A stretch of 64,000 bases of DNA, from the NCBI GenBank assembly GCA_948474755.1, contig CAOLHI010001029.1, positions 395,055 to 459,054 on the forward strand, written 5' to 3'. Below the pieces are notes generated by a model. The model did no database searches. It worked only from the letters and a program-made list of their open reading frames with translations, and was not told the DNA's origin. Both the position numbers and the translations under genes were made by a program. This DNA is from Ctenosaura bakeri. Taxonomy: Eukaryota > Chordata > Lepidosauria > Squamata > Iguanidae. Of this stretch, positions 11,057 through 23,870 are shown in pieces (position 1 is the stretch's first letter; each line of letters starts with the position of its first letter).

Positions 11057-11580
11057 GAAGATGTGACGCCCTGCTTCGAACACCCTGACAGTGAGGAGGA
11101 GGATTCTGAATCTGAGGCAGAAGTTTCCCCAGAAGTTTGCTTAGTGGAAAATAACCAAAAGCAGGGGCCTGAGCAGAGGGAACAAATATCAGAAGATGAA
11201 ACAGCACAGACTCTTACCTTGTGGGAGAGACAACACCAGAAAGAAGGTCTCAGCTCATTTAAGTAGCAAACGGGCTTTAATGAGGGAACTCTTGCGGCAA
11301 CACTATTAGCTATAAAAGGCAAACAGATGGCTCATCTCCTCCCAGGCTTGACAACTGATCTTCTTGGTGGTTGATGCCTGGTGCTGTCTTTTCCTGACTC
11401 TCTTGGACCTCTGCTTGTTTGACACTGATTTGGATTTGCCTTTCTGGATTTGTTTGCCTTGGAACGTGCATTCTTAACCTGAACCTTGTTTGGACTACTC
11501 CTGCTCTTGCCTCTATGAGTAAGCTGTGCACTGCTGGTTTGTTAATTGGTTGCCTGGTCTGCCTGGGACATGACAGAAGA
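11057..11580 (+). mobile_element. Solo LTR, copy B, with 5 bp target-site duplication
   Basis: The LTR proper is 11062-11575 (514 bp), beginning TGTGACGCCCTGC and ending GGGACATGACA. It is flanked by GAAGA at 11057-11061 and again at 11576-11580. A perfect 5 bp duplication around a single LTR means the provirus was reduced by LTR-LTR recombination. The first 200 bp hold a 67-codon open frame with acidic sequence (EEEDSESEAEVSPE) related in sequence to the frame in copy A. No internal region remains. Gypsy and retrovirus families both fit a 5 bp duplication. Confidence 0.9.
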
Positions 11581-12090
11581 TTCCATGGTATCTCAGTACA
11601 AGATAGGCTGTATATCTGTGGGGTGCCAGTGTTAGAAGATTTGGCCCATTATATACTTGAGTGTCAGATATATAATAAGAGAAGGTTGTTTATAGCCATT
11701 CCTAAGGAAAATAAAATTCTGGGTTGTAAAAGAAAAACTTAGTTTTTTGTTACAATCAGAAAATCAACATTTGATTCAAAGGGTTGTTACATTTACAATG
11801 AAGGCTATCAGATGCAGAGAAAGATTTTTGGAGTCCATTTCAGGCTAATTGTCCTAGAATCCTGAGGACAGGTGAGCATAAAATGTTCTTGTCACATTAT
11901 GAAAGGTCAATGTTTTCTTTTGTTACCATAATGTGACTTGTTTTATAATGCAAGTGATTCATTTTAAGCTTAGATATATGCTATACAATTAATTTTAATT
12001 GTGATTTTGTAATTGTAAGTGTGAAAGTTTGAATGTTTTGTACTTAATTTGCAGTGGTCCTTGGTCTAAGCAATAAATAAATACTACTAG
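11581..12090 (+). pseudogene. LINE reverse-transcriptase C-terminal fragment and 3' tail
   Basis: The frame at about 11600-11745 reads LYICGVPVLEDLAHYILEC. This has the C-x(n)-H-x4-C layout of the small zinc-binding C-terminal region of several LINE ORF2 proteins. It is followed by an AT-rich 3' region ending TGGTCTAAGCAATAAATAAA. Only the 3' end is present (5' truncated), which is usual for LINE insertion. The clade is uncertain. Confidence 0.5.
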
Positions 12091-12109
12091 TACTATGCTC
12101 TGGTGAACT

Positions 12110-14875
12110 ACATTTGAATGCCTTTTACCATGACAACTCTACGATGAGACAGTCCAAAAAGAAAGAAGAGATAGTACCAGAAAATGAGACTCTCAGGTCA
12201 GAAGGCACTCATCGAGCTATTGGGGAAGAGCAATGGACAAGTACAGGTAGCACTGCAGCTAATGATGCAACTGGCTATAAGCTGAAAAGACTTTCAGCTG
12301 TTGATATACTCAGAGGTGAAAAGTCTGAAGCTTCATCACGCATGTTATAAGAAGATGGAATGTGAAAAGTATGAATCATGAGAAACTAGACAGTGACACA
12401 AAAAATGGAATGCTCAAACACTGCAGTATGTGAGGTGAGCAGGCTAAAGTGGATAGGAATGGGACATTTGCAACCAGATAATTACACAGTATTTAATTCA
12501 AGAAATGAAAACTAAAAAGAAGTGGGGTGGCATTAATAGTGAGGACAGATGTAGCAAAAGCAATCAGAGATATAATGCAAAGTCTGATTGAATGATATTG
12601 ATATGATTACCAAGGAAACTTCATCAATATAACTATAATCCAAGTTTCTGCTCCAGATCCAGAGGCAGAAGAGAAAGAAATGGAAGAATTCTATGCTGTT
12701 ATTCAGGAGGAAATTGATCACGCTCTAAAACATGAGTGTTTTGAGGCAGTTGGAGGCACAGCAGAACCAAGATTGTGGGAGAACTCAGTCTAGGATCTAG
12801 AGGTGAAGCGGGAGAATGATTTACTGAATTTTGCAGTTCAACAATTTGATCACCGCAAACATAACCTTCAGGCAACCTAATAGATGATTGGATATATGGA
12901 TACCATCTGATGACCAATACAGAAATCAAATGGACTACGTAATTGGAAACAGAATAGTGGAAAGCTCCATTCTCTCTGCAAAAACAAGACCAAGAACAGC
13001 TTGTGGCACAGACCCTGAACTTCTAATTTCAGAAGTTATGATAAAGTTAAGAAGAACCTTAAATACTTGTGCCAAAATACAACCTGAAGAACATCCCTGT
13101 AGAATTTAAAGATAATGTAAAAATAGATTTGCACTGTGAAGCCTAATTGAGAATTCTCAACTGAAGCCAGGAACATTGTGGATAAAGACCAATGAGAAAC
13201 AAATGTAAAAGGTGACAGAAACAGGGTCAGAAACTGAATGCAAGTGTTCAGCAACCTGTGTGCAGGGATGCAGAGAACTACTATAAGAATCAATGCAGAG
13301 AAATATAAAAATACAGCAAAAAGTAGAACAAGGTATCTTTTCCACAAGATCCAGGAAATCAAAGGGAATTTAAACCAAGAGTGGGGATGCTATTTCACCA
13401 GCAGGGGAACACACTACATTATCAAGAAGAAATAAAAAGATGATGCAAATAATACACTGAAGAACTGTATAAAAAAGATGAAAGGATGACAGACTCATTC
13501 AAGGAAGAATCACTTCCTTGAACCCACAATTTTAGAAACGAAGTGGAAGCTACAGTCAGAGCAATAAATCAGCAGGAACAGCTAAGCTGCAGAGACAGAA
13601 TCCACTCAAGTTCTAACTAAAAACTGCCAACAAATATAGAAAACAAAATAATGGCCCAAAGATTAGAAATGCTCAATATCCATTCCAGTCTACAAGAAAG
13701 AGGACACCAGGGAATGCTGCAATCTCCAGACACCATTGCTTTAATTTCCCATATAAGCAGAGTGATGCCCAAAATTATACAACAAAGATTTTTACCATAT
13801 ATGGATTGAAAAATGCCAGATGTCCAGGCTAGGTTCAGAAAAAGAACAGGCACTAGGGATCATAATGCAAACATATTGGATAACTGAGTTCACCAAAGAA
13901 TTTCAGAAGAAATTCACCCTATGCTTTATACATTATTGCAAAGCCTTTGATTGTGAAGACCATGAAAAACTATGGCTCACTCTTACAGAAGTGATGGTAC
14001 CACAACATTTGTCCTGATGTGTAATATGTAGTCAGGACAAAAGGCCACCATCAGGATAGAGTACGGAGAAATAGAATGGTTTCTAATTGGAAAGGGGATC
14101 AGTTATTTTTTCACCTTATCTGTTTAACTTACAGAGAAAGCTACATTTGTCTTTGTGGAAGGAGGCATGAAAATTGCAAGAGGTAATATCTGTAGATATA
14201 CAGATGACACCATACTACTAGCCAAAAATAGCAAAGACTTGGAATTACTAATAATTATAACAGATAATGCACACAACTCTAAGGTAGATGATGAAGACAT
14301 TCAAGATTTTCCATACTTTGGCTCTGTCATTAATCAGAATGAAGATGCTAGTCAAGAATTTGAAAGACTAGGACTTGGAAGGGAGCTATGAAGGAAGTAG
14401 ATAAGATCCAGAAGTGTAAAAATATATCATTGAATATCAAAATCAGAATTGTCCATGCCATATTATTTTCAGTTTCTATGAATGATTGTGAAAGCTGAAC
14501 AGTGAAGAAAGCTGATAGGAAGAAAATCAATTTATTTGAAATGTAGTGCTGGAGGAGAGTTCTGTGGATACCATGGATGGCTAAAAAGACAAATAAATGG
14601 GTCCTAGAGAAAATCAAAACTCTCCCTAGAAGCCAAAATGACTAAAAGTGAGACTATTGTACTTTGGATGTATCATTAAAAGTCATGACTCATTAAAAAA
14701 GATGATAATACTCAGTAAGATGGAAAGGAGTAGGTAAAGGGGAAGACTGTCCTGCAATTGAAGAAGCCACGTCCCTGCAACTGCAAGACTTGAGCAGGGC
14801 AACTTGGTGTTTTTCTCATCCATATGGTCACCATAAGTTGAAGTCAACTTGACAGGAATTAACAACAAGAAAGAC
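12110..14875 (+). pseudogene. BovB/RTE LINE, decayed, near full coding length
   Basis: This is a plus-strand BovB copy. Upstream, at about 12358, translation gives the remains of the endonuclease start (a WNVKSMN-like sequence where the family has WNVRSMN). The endonuclease region is badly eroded. The RT region follows at about 13800-14400: HYCKAFDCEDHEKLW (family F-D-S/C-V-D-H-x-K-L-W), GMKIARGNICRYTDDTILLA with the catalytic Y-x-D-D box written YTDD, then the FPYFGSVINQNEDASQE block. The element ends with the BovB 3' tail GAAGTCAACTTGACAGGAAT at about 14838. Many stops and frameshifts interrupt it. BovB moved horizontally between squamates and ruminants, and this copy looks old. The antisense BovB at 45.6-53.9 kb is a second copy collinear with it. 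Confidence 0.85.
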
Positions 14876-15054
14876 CCTCATGGTAGCTGGAAAAAGAGCA
14901 CACAAAGAGAACTGTCTCCCTATACCGTGCTTCTGAACATATTTATGCTCCCAGCAATCAGCATTTGAATACAATGCTGGGAGCCTAATCATTCGGAAAA
15001 GAGTATACATGGGAATGCCAGCATTCTCAGGTATCCAAATCTACTGGAACAGGC

Positions 15055-15800
15055 AATAATAGAACCACAGAATCATAGACCCTTTCCGCACCAGGGTATT
15101 AAAATGGTGCAGAGCAACCTCTGACAGAGGTCGTCTGCACCGTGGAGTGGATTGGGGCGGACTACTTTATTGTAGTTCCGCACCTCAATCTGCTCTGAAG
15201 CAACCGGAACTGGTGGCGCAGTGTGTTTTTTAAAAACCTCTTTTCAGAGGTTTTTAAAAAGCACAGAGTGTGCAGCCCCGGCAGCTCCGTCACCGCGCTC
15301 TGGTGCAGATTTGCAGGCGCGCAGTAGTGCATGCCTGCAGATCTGCCAGGGGCAGACTTCCGGCTGGTGGAGAGCCTCTGCCTTCTCCGGTTGGTGGAGA
15401 GCCTCTGCCAGCCGGAAGCTGCCATTTTGGATGCTGAAGCCGCCATTTTGGATGCCAGAGGACTGCGGATCAGCGAGCTCACGCTGCTCCACATGGCGAC
15501 GGACTTACCCGGCTGCTGGTAAGCTCTGTTTTAGTGCATTTTCCCCTGTTTCCCCCTCCACATGTGGAAAGGGCCACAGAATTGGAAGGGGCTGCAAGGC
15601 CCATCTAGTCCAACCTCCTGTCATGCAGGAATATACAACTAAAGCACTCCTGAGAGATGGCCATCCAATCTCTTTTTAACATCCTCCAAAGAAGGAGAAT
15701 TTACCACTCTCAGATGCTGTCTGTTTCACTATTGTACAGTTCTTTCAGCAATTATGACAATGTTTTCCCTCTCTGCCCTGTTTCCCAGAAAAGTCAGCAT
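15055..15800 (-). mobile_element. CR1 LINE 3' end, interrupted by a MITE
   Basis: CACAGAATCATAG (15067-15078) and AATTGGAAGGGGCTGCAAGG (15580 on) join into the familiar antisense CR1 3' untranslated region. It continues CCCATCTAGTCCAACCTCCT, GCACTCCTGAGAGATGGCCA and further. The AGAATCATAG repeat is the CR1 terminal octamer (ATTCTATG) in antisense. The 15079-15576 segment is a later insertion. Confidence 0.8.
15079..15576. mobile_element. 498 bp MITE inserted in CR1; carries tandem CCGCCATTTTGG motifs
   Basis: The ends are ACCCTTTCCGCAC on the left and GTGGAAAGGGCCA on the right (inverted). Flanking triplets are TAG (15076-15078) and CAG (15577-15579), consistent with a 3 bp target duplication with one change. 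The flanks rebuild a continuous CR1 sequence, which proves the insertion limits. The inside is GC-rich with two near-identical CTTCCGGYTGGTGGAGAGCC units and two GCNGCCATTTTGGATGC units, the core of a YY1 site. There is no transposase. Superfamily is uncertain: 3 bp duplications suggest Harbinger-like, but the ends alone do not decide. Confidence 0.75.
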
Positions 15801-16029
15801 TAGCTGATGGTTTCTATCACAGTGGGACTGTGAATCTGCTCCAGTTTTTAATCCAGACTTCAAAAGTGCTGTCCAAGATGCAGAACATATTTTAGAGAGA
15901 AGTTCTTAAATATCTTCTTTAAAGTCTAGATTATAACCTGGAGCACCCCAGTGATATGGAATTCACCAGCCACCATACAGCCCAATCAGATTCTCAACAC
16001 CCCTGCTGCCCTTCTTGCAGCACAATCAT

Positions 16030-16130
16030 GGCCATTTCTGCACTAGCCTGTTATAGTGTGATGATTCCACTTTCAACATCCTCTGGAATCCTGGGGTTTG
16101 CAGTTTAGGGAGGGGCCGGCTGAATATTTC
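16030..16130. mobile_element. Partial GGCCATTTC MITE
   Basis: GGCCATTTCTGCACTAGCCT, then TTATAGTGTGATGATTCCAC and GGAATCCTGGGGTTTGCAGT. This is the left half of the family seen complete at 34275-34454. The right half is missing. Confidence 0.65.
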
Positions 16131-16265
16131 TAGAGTAGGAGAAAATTTGAAGTCTTGCATTTTTTTCTTTTTTTTTGTGGTGAAAGTACTAAACAAATAG
16201 TACTGCTGTCCTATTTGAACTGTTACCACAACCTCATTGCTTGGAAAAACTTTCCAGTAAATAGG

Positions 16266-16325
16266 GTTGTATGGCATACATACATACACTGTGTGTATGT
16301 ATGCCACAGTGTATGTATGTATAAC
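16266..16325. repeat. CATA/TATG palindromic microsatellite
   Basis: CATACATACATACAC is followed by GTGTGTATGTATG and a second copy of the pattern, forming TGGCATACATA...TATGTATGCCA style hairpins. Confidence 0.7.
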
Positions 16326-17019
16326 ATAAACATTATTCAGGGGTAATTTCAATTCATATGAAAGAAGGGTCTGACAGAAAAGTAGATACGACAAACTCCC
16401 ATCTTACCAAATCAAATTCTAATTAGCTTTGAATAAACACAGCAACTGTTTCTTGTGTTATTGTTGGCTGGTGACTATATGCAGTCTCTAAAATAAAAAG
16501 GAAGGCATGAAGTTTTTGTATGACTTTCAGTAATCCCTTTCTCTTTTACCAGCAACTATGGGCAGGACTGGCCAAATTTTCTAGACCTAAGAGCCATATG
16601 TAAAAACGATCAGTCCTATTGCTATCTCTCCAATACCACTATATTACAACTCTCTACTCCATTTGTCTCAAAAAAACTCTCATCATTGCCAAGCTAACAA
16701 TACCGTCTTCCCATATTCTCTCTTGTTTGACCAGAATGTTCTCTTCCTGAGACCACCTTGTTTGGGGTTTCCACACATCATACTTCTTTCACTTTCTTAC
16801 CTCCTTTGGTTATGTCTTCTTCACTAATATATGTCTGGGAGATGAATAAAGGCAAAGGCAAGACACTTTCTGAGATTTTTTTCTGAAACTGGCTAGGAAG
16901 TACATAAGTATTGCTCACAAGCCACAGTAGAAATCCTGAATAGTAAGTGGGGAGGGGAAGGGTTTATTTGTTTTACCTTTTAATAGACACAAACTTAATT
17001 TGCCCTCTCCAAACTCTTA

Positions 17020-17190
17020 GGCCATTTCCACACTACACTGTTATGGTGTTGTGGAATTTTGGGGTTTGTAGTTTACTGAGCTCTCTGGCTGAGAATTCTG
17101 AATACCTCTCCCTAAACTATAAACCCCAAGATTCCATAGGATGTTGAAAGTGGAATATTAGCATTATAATAGTGTAGTCCAGAAATGGTC
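17020..17190. mobile_element. GGCCATTTC MITE (about 170 bp)
   Basis: The left end is GGCCATTTCCACACTACACT and the right end, in reverse, is GACCATTTCTGGACTACACT. The element is nearly all inverted repeat, with TTGGGGTTTGTAGTTTA and its counterpart TAAACTATAAACCCCAAG inside. It is the same family as 34275-34454. Confidence 0.7.
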
Positions 17191-17261
17191 ATAGTTGACC
17201 TTGAATACAGTTCTATAGTATTTACACTTCTCTGAACTTTTCAGTGCTCTTCTTCAGTTTC

Positions 17262-17420
17262 AAAATTTTATTTATTTATTTGGCACATTTATACTCTGCT
17301 GTTGAGTAACAAAGGCTCTCAGAGCATCTTATACATTTTGACAGTACCCTGCCTTCAGGCTTACAATCTAAATTAAGACAGGACACACATGGAAAAGGGA
17401 CTGGCAGTAGGGGACGGGGT
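17262..17420 (-). repeat. LINE/SINE 3' tail, antisense
   Basis: TTTATTTATTTATTTGGCAC leads into CTGCCTTCAGGCTTACAATC and AATTAAGACAGGACACACATGG. This is a common squamate interspersed-repeat 3' region in antisense. The family is not certain. Confidence 0.45.
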
Positions 17421-20400
17421 TAAGTTCTACAGATACTGCCTCTTCCTCCAAGGCCAGGACAGTGGCAGTTGAGGTAGAGGAAGGGCCCTGCATATATCCC
17501 TCGGTCCACGCATGGTGGAACCACACAAACATATCCTGAGGACAGGGCAGGATCAGCCAGAAGGCATACATTTGAGAAAATTGCATACAAATATATACAT
17601 GTGAGAAAATTATGTTCAAAATGTATACATTTTTGTGAGTAGATTTTTTTTAAAAAATTGTAAATTGATTCAGAAACAAGATAGAATTAGCATTATTATT
17701 GAAAACTTGCCAATTATAGAAAGTAAAGCAGGAAGTAAGTGTTCTAGAAAGTAAAACGGATTCTTTCCTCCCTGCTCCTGAGAAACTAAAGCTGACATTT
17801 TAGCCATTTCTGCATATGAGGATGAAACATTTAGGAACAACATTATACATCAATAATGCCTTATTTCAGTACTGATCCATTACAATGGTCTCATATTTGT
17901 TTGATGAACCATAATCTTGCAAAGATTAACATGTCTCACTGCTGCATATTGCTGGAAAATGCAGGCTATAACCTTGTTCTTTAATTAAAAATGAAAGAAA
18001 ACTATAACAGATTGATCTTTCATAATGTAATGGAATGGCAATTTAACATGTTGGTGTGGCATACTTTCTTTCTCATGACCTACGCTTGCCTCTTTCTCCC
18101 CTGGTCCCTCCATCTTTCTCTGCTTCTCTCTGAAACAGAGTGCTGTGACTATAATCCACTTGGCTCTGTAGGGGTTCTCTTTTGAGCCTATCAATGCACT
18201 TCCTTAATTAGCTGGAAACTTGCTTATTCTCCTTTCCTTAGGGGCTAGAACCATTTTTAGTGCATGGGCTTTACTAATAGCCCTCATTGTATTTTATTAT
18301 ACATGGGAAGTTTGTAAGTGATTGATATAATATTAAAGGCGGTATATTGAAAATTAGATAGTTTAACGCCACTTGGTACTTTTTAGCAGCAATTTTCCCC
18401 AACGGAAAAGGAATGATAGTGTGACGATGATTTGTATTCACGGATAGTTGTAATTTAGGTTTTATCTGCTTTGCACAGTACACTATGAAACCTTAAACTG
18501 TGTTCCATTAGATGAATAGTCTTGCAGGCAAGCCATGGTCTTGCTGCACTGTACATGTATTAGAGTGATAGGTCTACAATCCTGTTCTGCTGAGAGGCAA
18601 GTTAGGTACAGAATATTTCATTGGTTTGATTGCTGCTCACATTTTACTGACTAGAATGCAGTAAACCTCTGGTGCAGGTTTTCTCCTCTCTTTGGAGTAC
18701 ACCATATATTTAAGTGGAAAATTGTTCTAAAAGATTTTCCAAATCTGTACCATTAAATCCTCTCAATGCTCAATATGTGCAATGCAATAGAACAGTAATC
18801 AGGTGTAGGCTGTATGCTGGTCTCTGTAGGTATGTTAAGAATAAATTAAACTGGCAAAGGACAAAATTACCTTTCATCTTATACAAGATATGATACAGCT
18901 TTTCAAAAAGCAGAGACAAAGGCCCTATTGTTACATTCTCCTTACTGTGTGTTATCATTTAAAGAATAAGCACACTATTTTTAGAGGGGTCTTTCTACCC
19001 TGTGCCACTGCCTTCAAATTCTAAAAGGGTTGGTGGGGGGAGAAACCTATGTTCGCTGTCATTGGTGTTAGTCATTTTTACAGGGGAGGAAAGGAGGAGG
19101 AGAAGCTGCAGAAAACCCTTTCTTCCTCCTCCTCTCAGGCAGTAGTAACTGTGTGAGGATGCCTTGTCCTCGTTTTTATTACTTCTGAGATTTTGTTGCT
19201 GGCAGCCAGATGTGCTGAAACTCCTGACGACAGCATCTATACACTGTATGTTTTTAAGAGGCTTAGAGAAATATGAGCAGAGTATATGAAAGCAGTACAG
19301 CCTCACACTTCAGCTGGGAATGCCCAAAAAGATTGCTGCTGTTTGGAATTATTGCGACAGTGAAGAGAAAGCAGTACGGGTGCTAAATCTTCCACAACAG
19401 AATTAGAAGAATAATGACTGTACAATTAACTGCCAACTCCTGCTCATTTAGTCACAGTTTTTATCGAGATCAGGAGAAATATGGAACTTGATTGGCATAT
19501 CTGCATTTCACGGTGACTGCAAAACAGATGATTTTTTTGCACAGGTGGTAAGGAGGAATAGAAGGGAAGAAAGAAAAATGCAATTTGACACATTGCGCCA
19601 GGTCTGCAATTCTGTGTTATCTCATTTTCATGGGGTTTTCTCATCTCCTCCAAATATTTTACAAAATGATCTTTTTGCACAAACGTTGGATAATGCTAGG
19701 TAAGTAGGAATGTATCATTTTCCCTTTCAGCATTGGAATCTTCATGACAGCAGCATGTGCATGAGCTTGCTTTTCGATCAGTAATCACACACAAGCTGTC
19801 CTTGAATTATTAAGATATTCATAGTAATGAGACTTCTATTGGTCATCTGTTGCTTTGGATAAGGTATTTGAATTAAACTTGTTATGCCTGAATTAAATGA
19901 CTGCATTACTGCAATAAAAATATAAAACATGCAGTGTGGGTACATTTTGAAACACTTAGCTAGCACAAACACATAGGTAACAGTAAGTATGGAATCCATA
20001 GACTTATGAAATATTCATAGAATGCTTGTGAAGCAAAATAATTGCTCTTTGAATATGGCAGTGCACAAGATTGTGACTACTTAACCATAAATAATTTGCT
20101 ATAGGGCGTAAAGAGCAGTCTTGCATACAGTTTCTAAAATCTGCAGAAGATATATCCTCTGTGTGTGTGTGTGGATATGGGAGTGTCTTTCTGTGCTTAG
20201 CACTTTTCAATAATCTTATTAGGTAGACAAATTATGAATGATTAGCTGATGCTTTGCAGCAGGTCAACCAGTTTTGAGCACTATTTAATTATAGATTGGC
20301 ATTGTTTTTCAATGAAGTGATGGTGAGACTTTTGTTAATTACAGTGAATGGTTTTTAATTGTATTCAGGTTCTTACATGTATTTAAGCCTGTCTTCTATT

Positions 20401-22040
20401 TTATATTAATTGGTATTCTTTTGTGGCATTTAATCAGCAGGTATCCCCTGCATAAATAGCATTTATAACTTTCAAGAATTATTTACTATTTAAAGAGAGA
20501 AATAAGCATATTTAGTTGAAATCATTTGTGAAGATGGACAAGCAAGTTTTTTTTTATAATGGTAATGCAGAAATGTTATAGAAAAGACAGCAAAGAGAAT
20601 AAAAGCATTCTATTTATCTATCTATGCGTCTGAGAAAAAAGGTCCTGAACAACAAAAATCACATACACTTAATCATAAAGTTGTTGTGTTATTATTGATT
20701 ATTGTTTTCAACTTTTCCTGTTTCAGTTGTCCAGTGATCATTTAAAGGGTTTTATTATAGGTTTTGCTGCTGCTGCTGCTTCTTTTTTTTGGCAGATAAT
20801 GATTATTAGCAATAATTAAGCTGGTGACCTTTTCAAAATGATTTAATCATGTTTAATAAATTGTGTAGCTACAAAGCTCAATATAGATGATCACAACATA
20901 ATTAAAATAATATTTTACCTGGATTTATGAGATTTTAAAAAAATCATTCCAAAGTTTGTCAGAATGGAAATAATTGTTTGTCCATGTAAAGTACTGCATA
21001 CCCCAAGTACATATCACAAGGCCTGCAGGCTAGCTTACTGTTCCCAGCCATGCACAAATCTATTCTGTTCTGCTCACGTCTGCTGTGTAGTTCCCACTCA
21101 GAATACTGCGTCTTGCTTCTTATGAAAGAACAGATTCCTTTTCTCTGGGTGTTTTTTTTTTGTTCCTGTAAACCTTATGCTGCACTTAATCTGCTGTAGA
21201 TAGAACAGTACACATATTCCATGGGAATGATAAATGAGAGAAAAACAGCACCTTTGGGCATGGTTTTATGATATTAAGCTCAGAATTGTGTCACTTCTTC
21301 AGTGAATCCCGAGCTCTTCTTCTGTGCCAGTGTGCTTTTGGGATGAAGTGCATATTATGTCTTTTACAGTGTGTGTGGCATTAAAAATAGGCTAAGCCAT
21401 CTCTGTGCTGCAAACTTTTGAAGGCCTATATTTGTAAGTGATCTGTGAGAGCTGAATATTTTAGTTTCCTTATTATTAGCAATAATAAATGATAGACTTT
21501 ATGGCTCATTTGAGATTGTTTTTCTTTAATGTAACTATATTTATTTTTGTTTTATTCTTTTCTTGATACTATCCCAATAATTTTTGATTATTTACCTCTT
21601 CTCATAGATTATTCAGGCTATGATCCTATGTGCATTATCTGTGCACAGCCCCATTTGCCATCATAGGACTTACATCCAAGTAAATACGCATACGATTTTG
21701 CTGCTAGTAATTATTTTATTCAAAATTTAATTAGTAAGATTTGCTTTCATTTCAAAGAAAGATACAGAACACTGAAGAGAGAGGTGAACAAACCTTTTGA
21801 AGTGATCATAATTTATGTTTATATTGTAGAATGGAAGTAAAATTAGTTTTATTATTGTTAAGCCTGAGAGATTCCTTAGCATTTCTGATACTATTAGTAT
21901 TTAGAATGTTAGCGGAGAGAGTGTGCTGTTTACTGGTAAGTACTAAAACAAAACATTCAGGCAAAAAGAGTATGGCCAGCATTTTTGTTTCATGTTACTA
22001 ATGTAGGATAATAGTCTCTATCTCTTGACCGTGCCAGATA

Positions 22041-22103
<63 letters not shown>

Positions 22104-23724
22104 TTTTCCTTGTGCAGCTCTGAATATATTTTTATATCTCATATGCACTGCACACTAACAACAGCATTTACCAAAGTGGCTCTCCCCTACCTCCCACTTA
22201 GCAGGCTTACTGAGCAGCTCTTCTTTTATTAGCTATATGTTTAACTGGAGCCTACTGTTTATATGCTAATCCTTTTGCTTCCACTAACCACACTGCAATG
22301 CTGCTGCGTATGGTGCTATTCTGGCCTGCTCGCTTGTTGTGGTATGCTGTGCACTCCCAAGCATGTGTCACTTTCCTGCCATTCCTAACTCTGTCTTGCT
22401 GAAGCAGCACAATTTTGCACACATGCCCAGAGCCATTGCATACAGTAGATCATGCTAATCTGCATCTGGCTGCATAGACCATTTGTTTTGGTCCTCATGT
22501 TTCATTATACAATCCCCTTATCGGAAAAATATCTCCTTTGATTTTTGCTGGCGTACAGGATAAATTTATTTTTGTGTCTGTTATGTTGCAAGTGAAATAA
22601 AAGTTGATGAAACAAGAAATCCATGTATACACATATATAATTCTTCTATAAATATTAATTTAACGTGGTACTGATTAAATGGTAGCACTGGCTGTGTTCT
22701 AGTATAAAGGATGATTTTCTGAGGTGTTATTGTTCTGCGACTTTTGACCTGTTCAGTCTTTAGCATTATAACATAAAGTTATTCAAAGCACCAAATTAAC
22801 TTGGATCTTATGTTTTATGAAAAACTCTTCATTTTGGGACATATTTATTTGCTGCTCTTTCTTCAAAGCTGAATTTTCTAATACTGGACTACCTAATGCT
22901 CTATTTGTAGCACTGTTCTTTAACTGCAGTGGAATTCAAAAGTGCTCTGGGCACGTTCTCATTGTGTGAGGACTTTTTTTAAAAAAAGATAAATATTGCT
23001 ACTAACTGTGTGGAACAGTATAGCTCCCAGTTTTGTAATTTGCATTTGGCCTAATTTTTTATTCTTTTAGGATGGAAACAGAGAGCTTTTATCGTCTAGA
23101 ACTGATTTCTCTCCTATCTTTTTGTTTAAATTGTTGCTGTTAACATGAGCAGGCAATTTTTGTGCATCTTGGCCACTGAGGGGCATAAGACAACTAATGG
23201 TTCTCAGTATAATCAAACACTTTTCTCAGTGTTTGTGAGAGGAACAACTAAACTGGATTTACTTAGTCCTTCAATTAAAAACACAAAAATGTTTCTCTTT
23301 AGAAATATCACAGTTTTAGTCTTCTAACAGAGCTGATTGTAACAACTTCAATGCTGATTTTTCAGATGAACATTTTGGCCCAGCCCTGTTTCTCAATTAG
23401 CCTGGGCCAAAATGATAAATTATAAAATGATATAGGATATTCATCCAGGAATATTGGCATGAATATTTTAGAAATATTGTAATAATTAATATTTTGACAC
23501 AGAAGGAATTATGCTGTCATTTTAATTGCAGTTTTCTAGTTCCATAAATGCAACTGTTTTTCTTGATAAGCCTGCTCACTTAGCATCAAATTGGACTTGC
23601 CTGCTTTTTATTTCTATTTTGTAATATTATCTGCTTACAATAGAATTACAGTGTTGATTATTATGAATCAACAAGAATGGTACCTGAAACAGTAAGAGCT
23701 GTTACGCCAACATTCAGTATTGTA
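17421..23724. other. Repeat-poor AT-rich block
   Basis: I recognise no transposon in about 6.3 kb apart from the CTTT microsatellite at 22042-22106. No open frame above about 100 codons has any family likeness. The part from about 20.2 to 22.5 kb has almost no open frames and is dense in TAATTA, AATAATTAAG and CAATAATTAA-like AT motifs. That is compatible with conserved non-coding DNA but not proof of it. Confidence 0.35.
22042..22106. repeat. (CTTT)n microsatellite
   Basis: About 15-16 uninterrupted TTTC units, ending in TTTTTTCC. Confidence 0.95.
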
Positions 23725-23870
23725 TGTGTGTATGTGCCTTCAACTTATGGCTACCCATAAAATAGGGTTTTCTTGAACAAGGCATACTCAGAGGTGCTTT
23801 TGCCAGTTCCTTCCTCTGAAATAGAGCTTACAGCCCTAGTATTTATTGGTTGTCTCTCATCCATATTTTT
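23725..23870 (-). mobile_element. Sauria-type SINE fragment
   Basis: GTGCCTTCAACTTATGGCTA, AGGGTTTTCTTG, and TTGCCAGTTCCTTCCTCTGA match, in antisense, the BovB-like tail and body of Sauria SINEs. The tRNA-like head is missing or unrecognisable. Confidence 0.65.
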
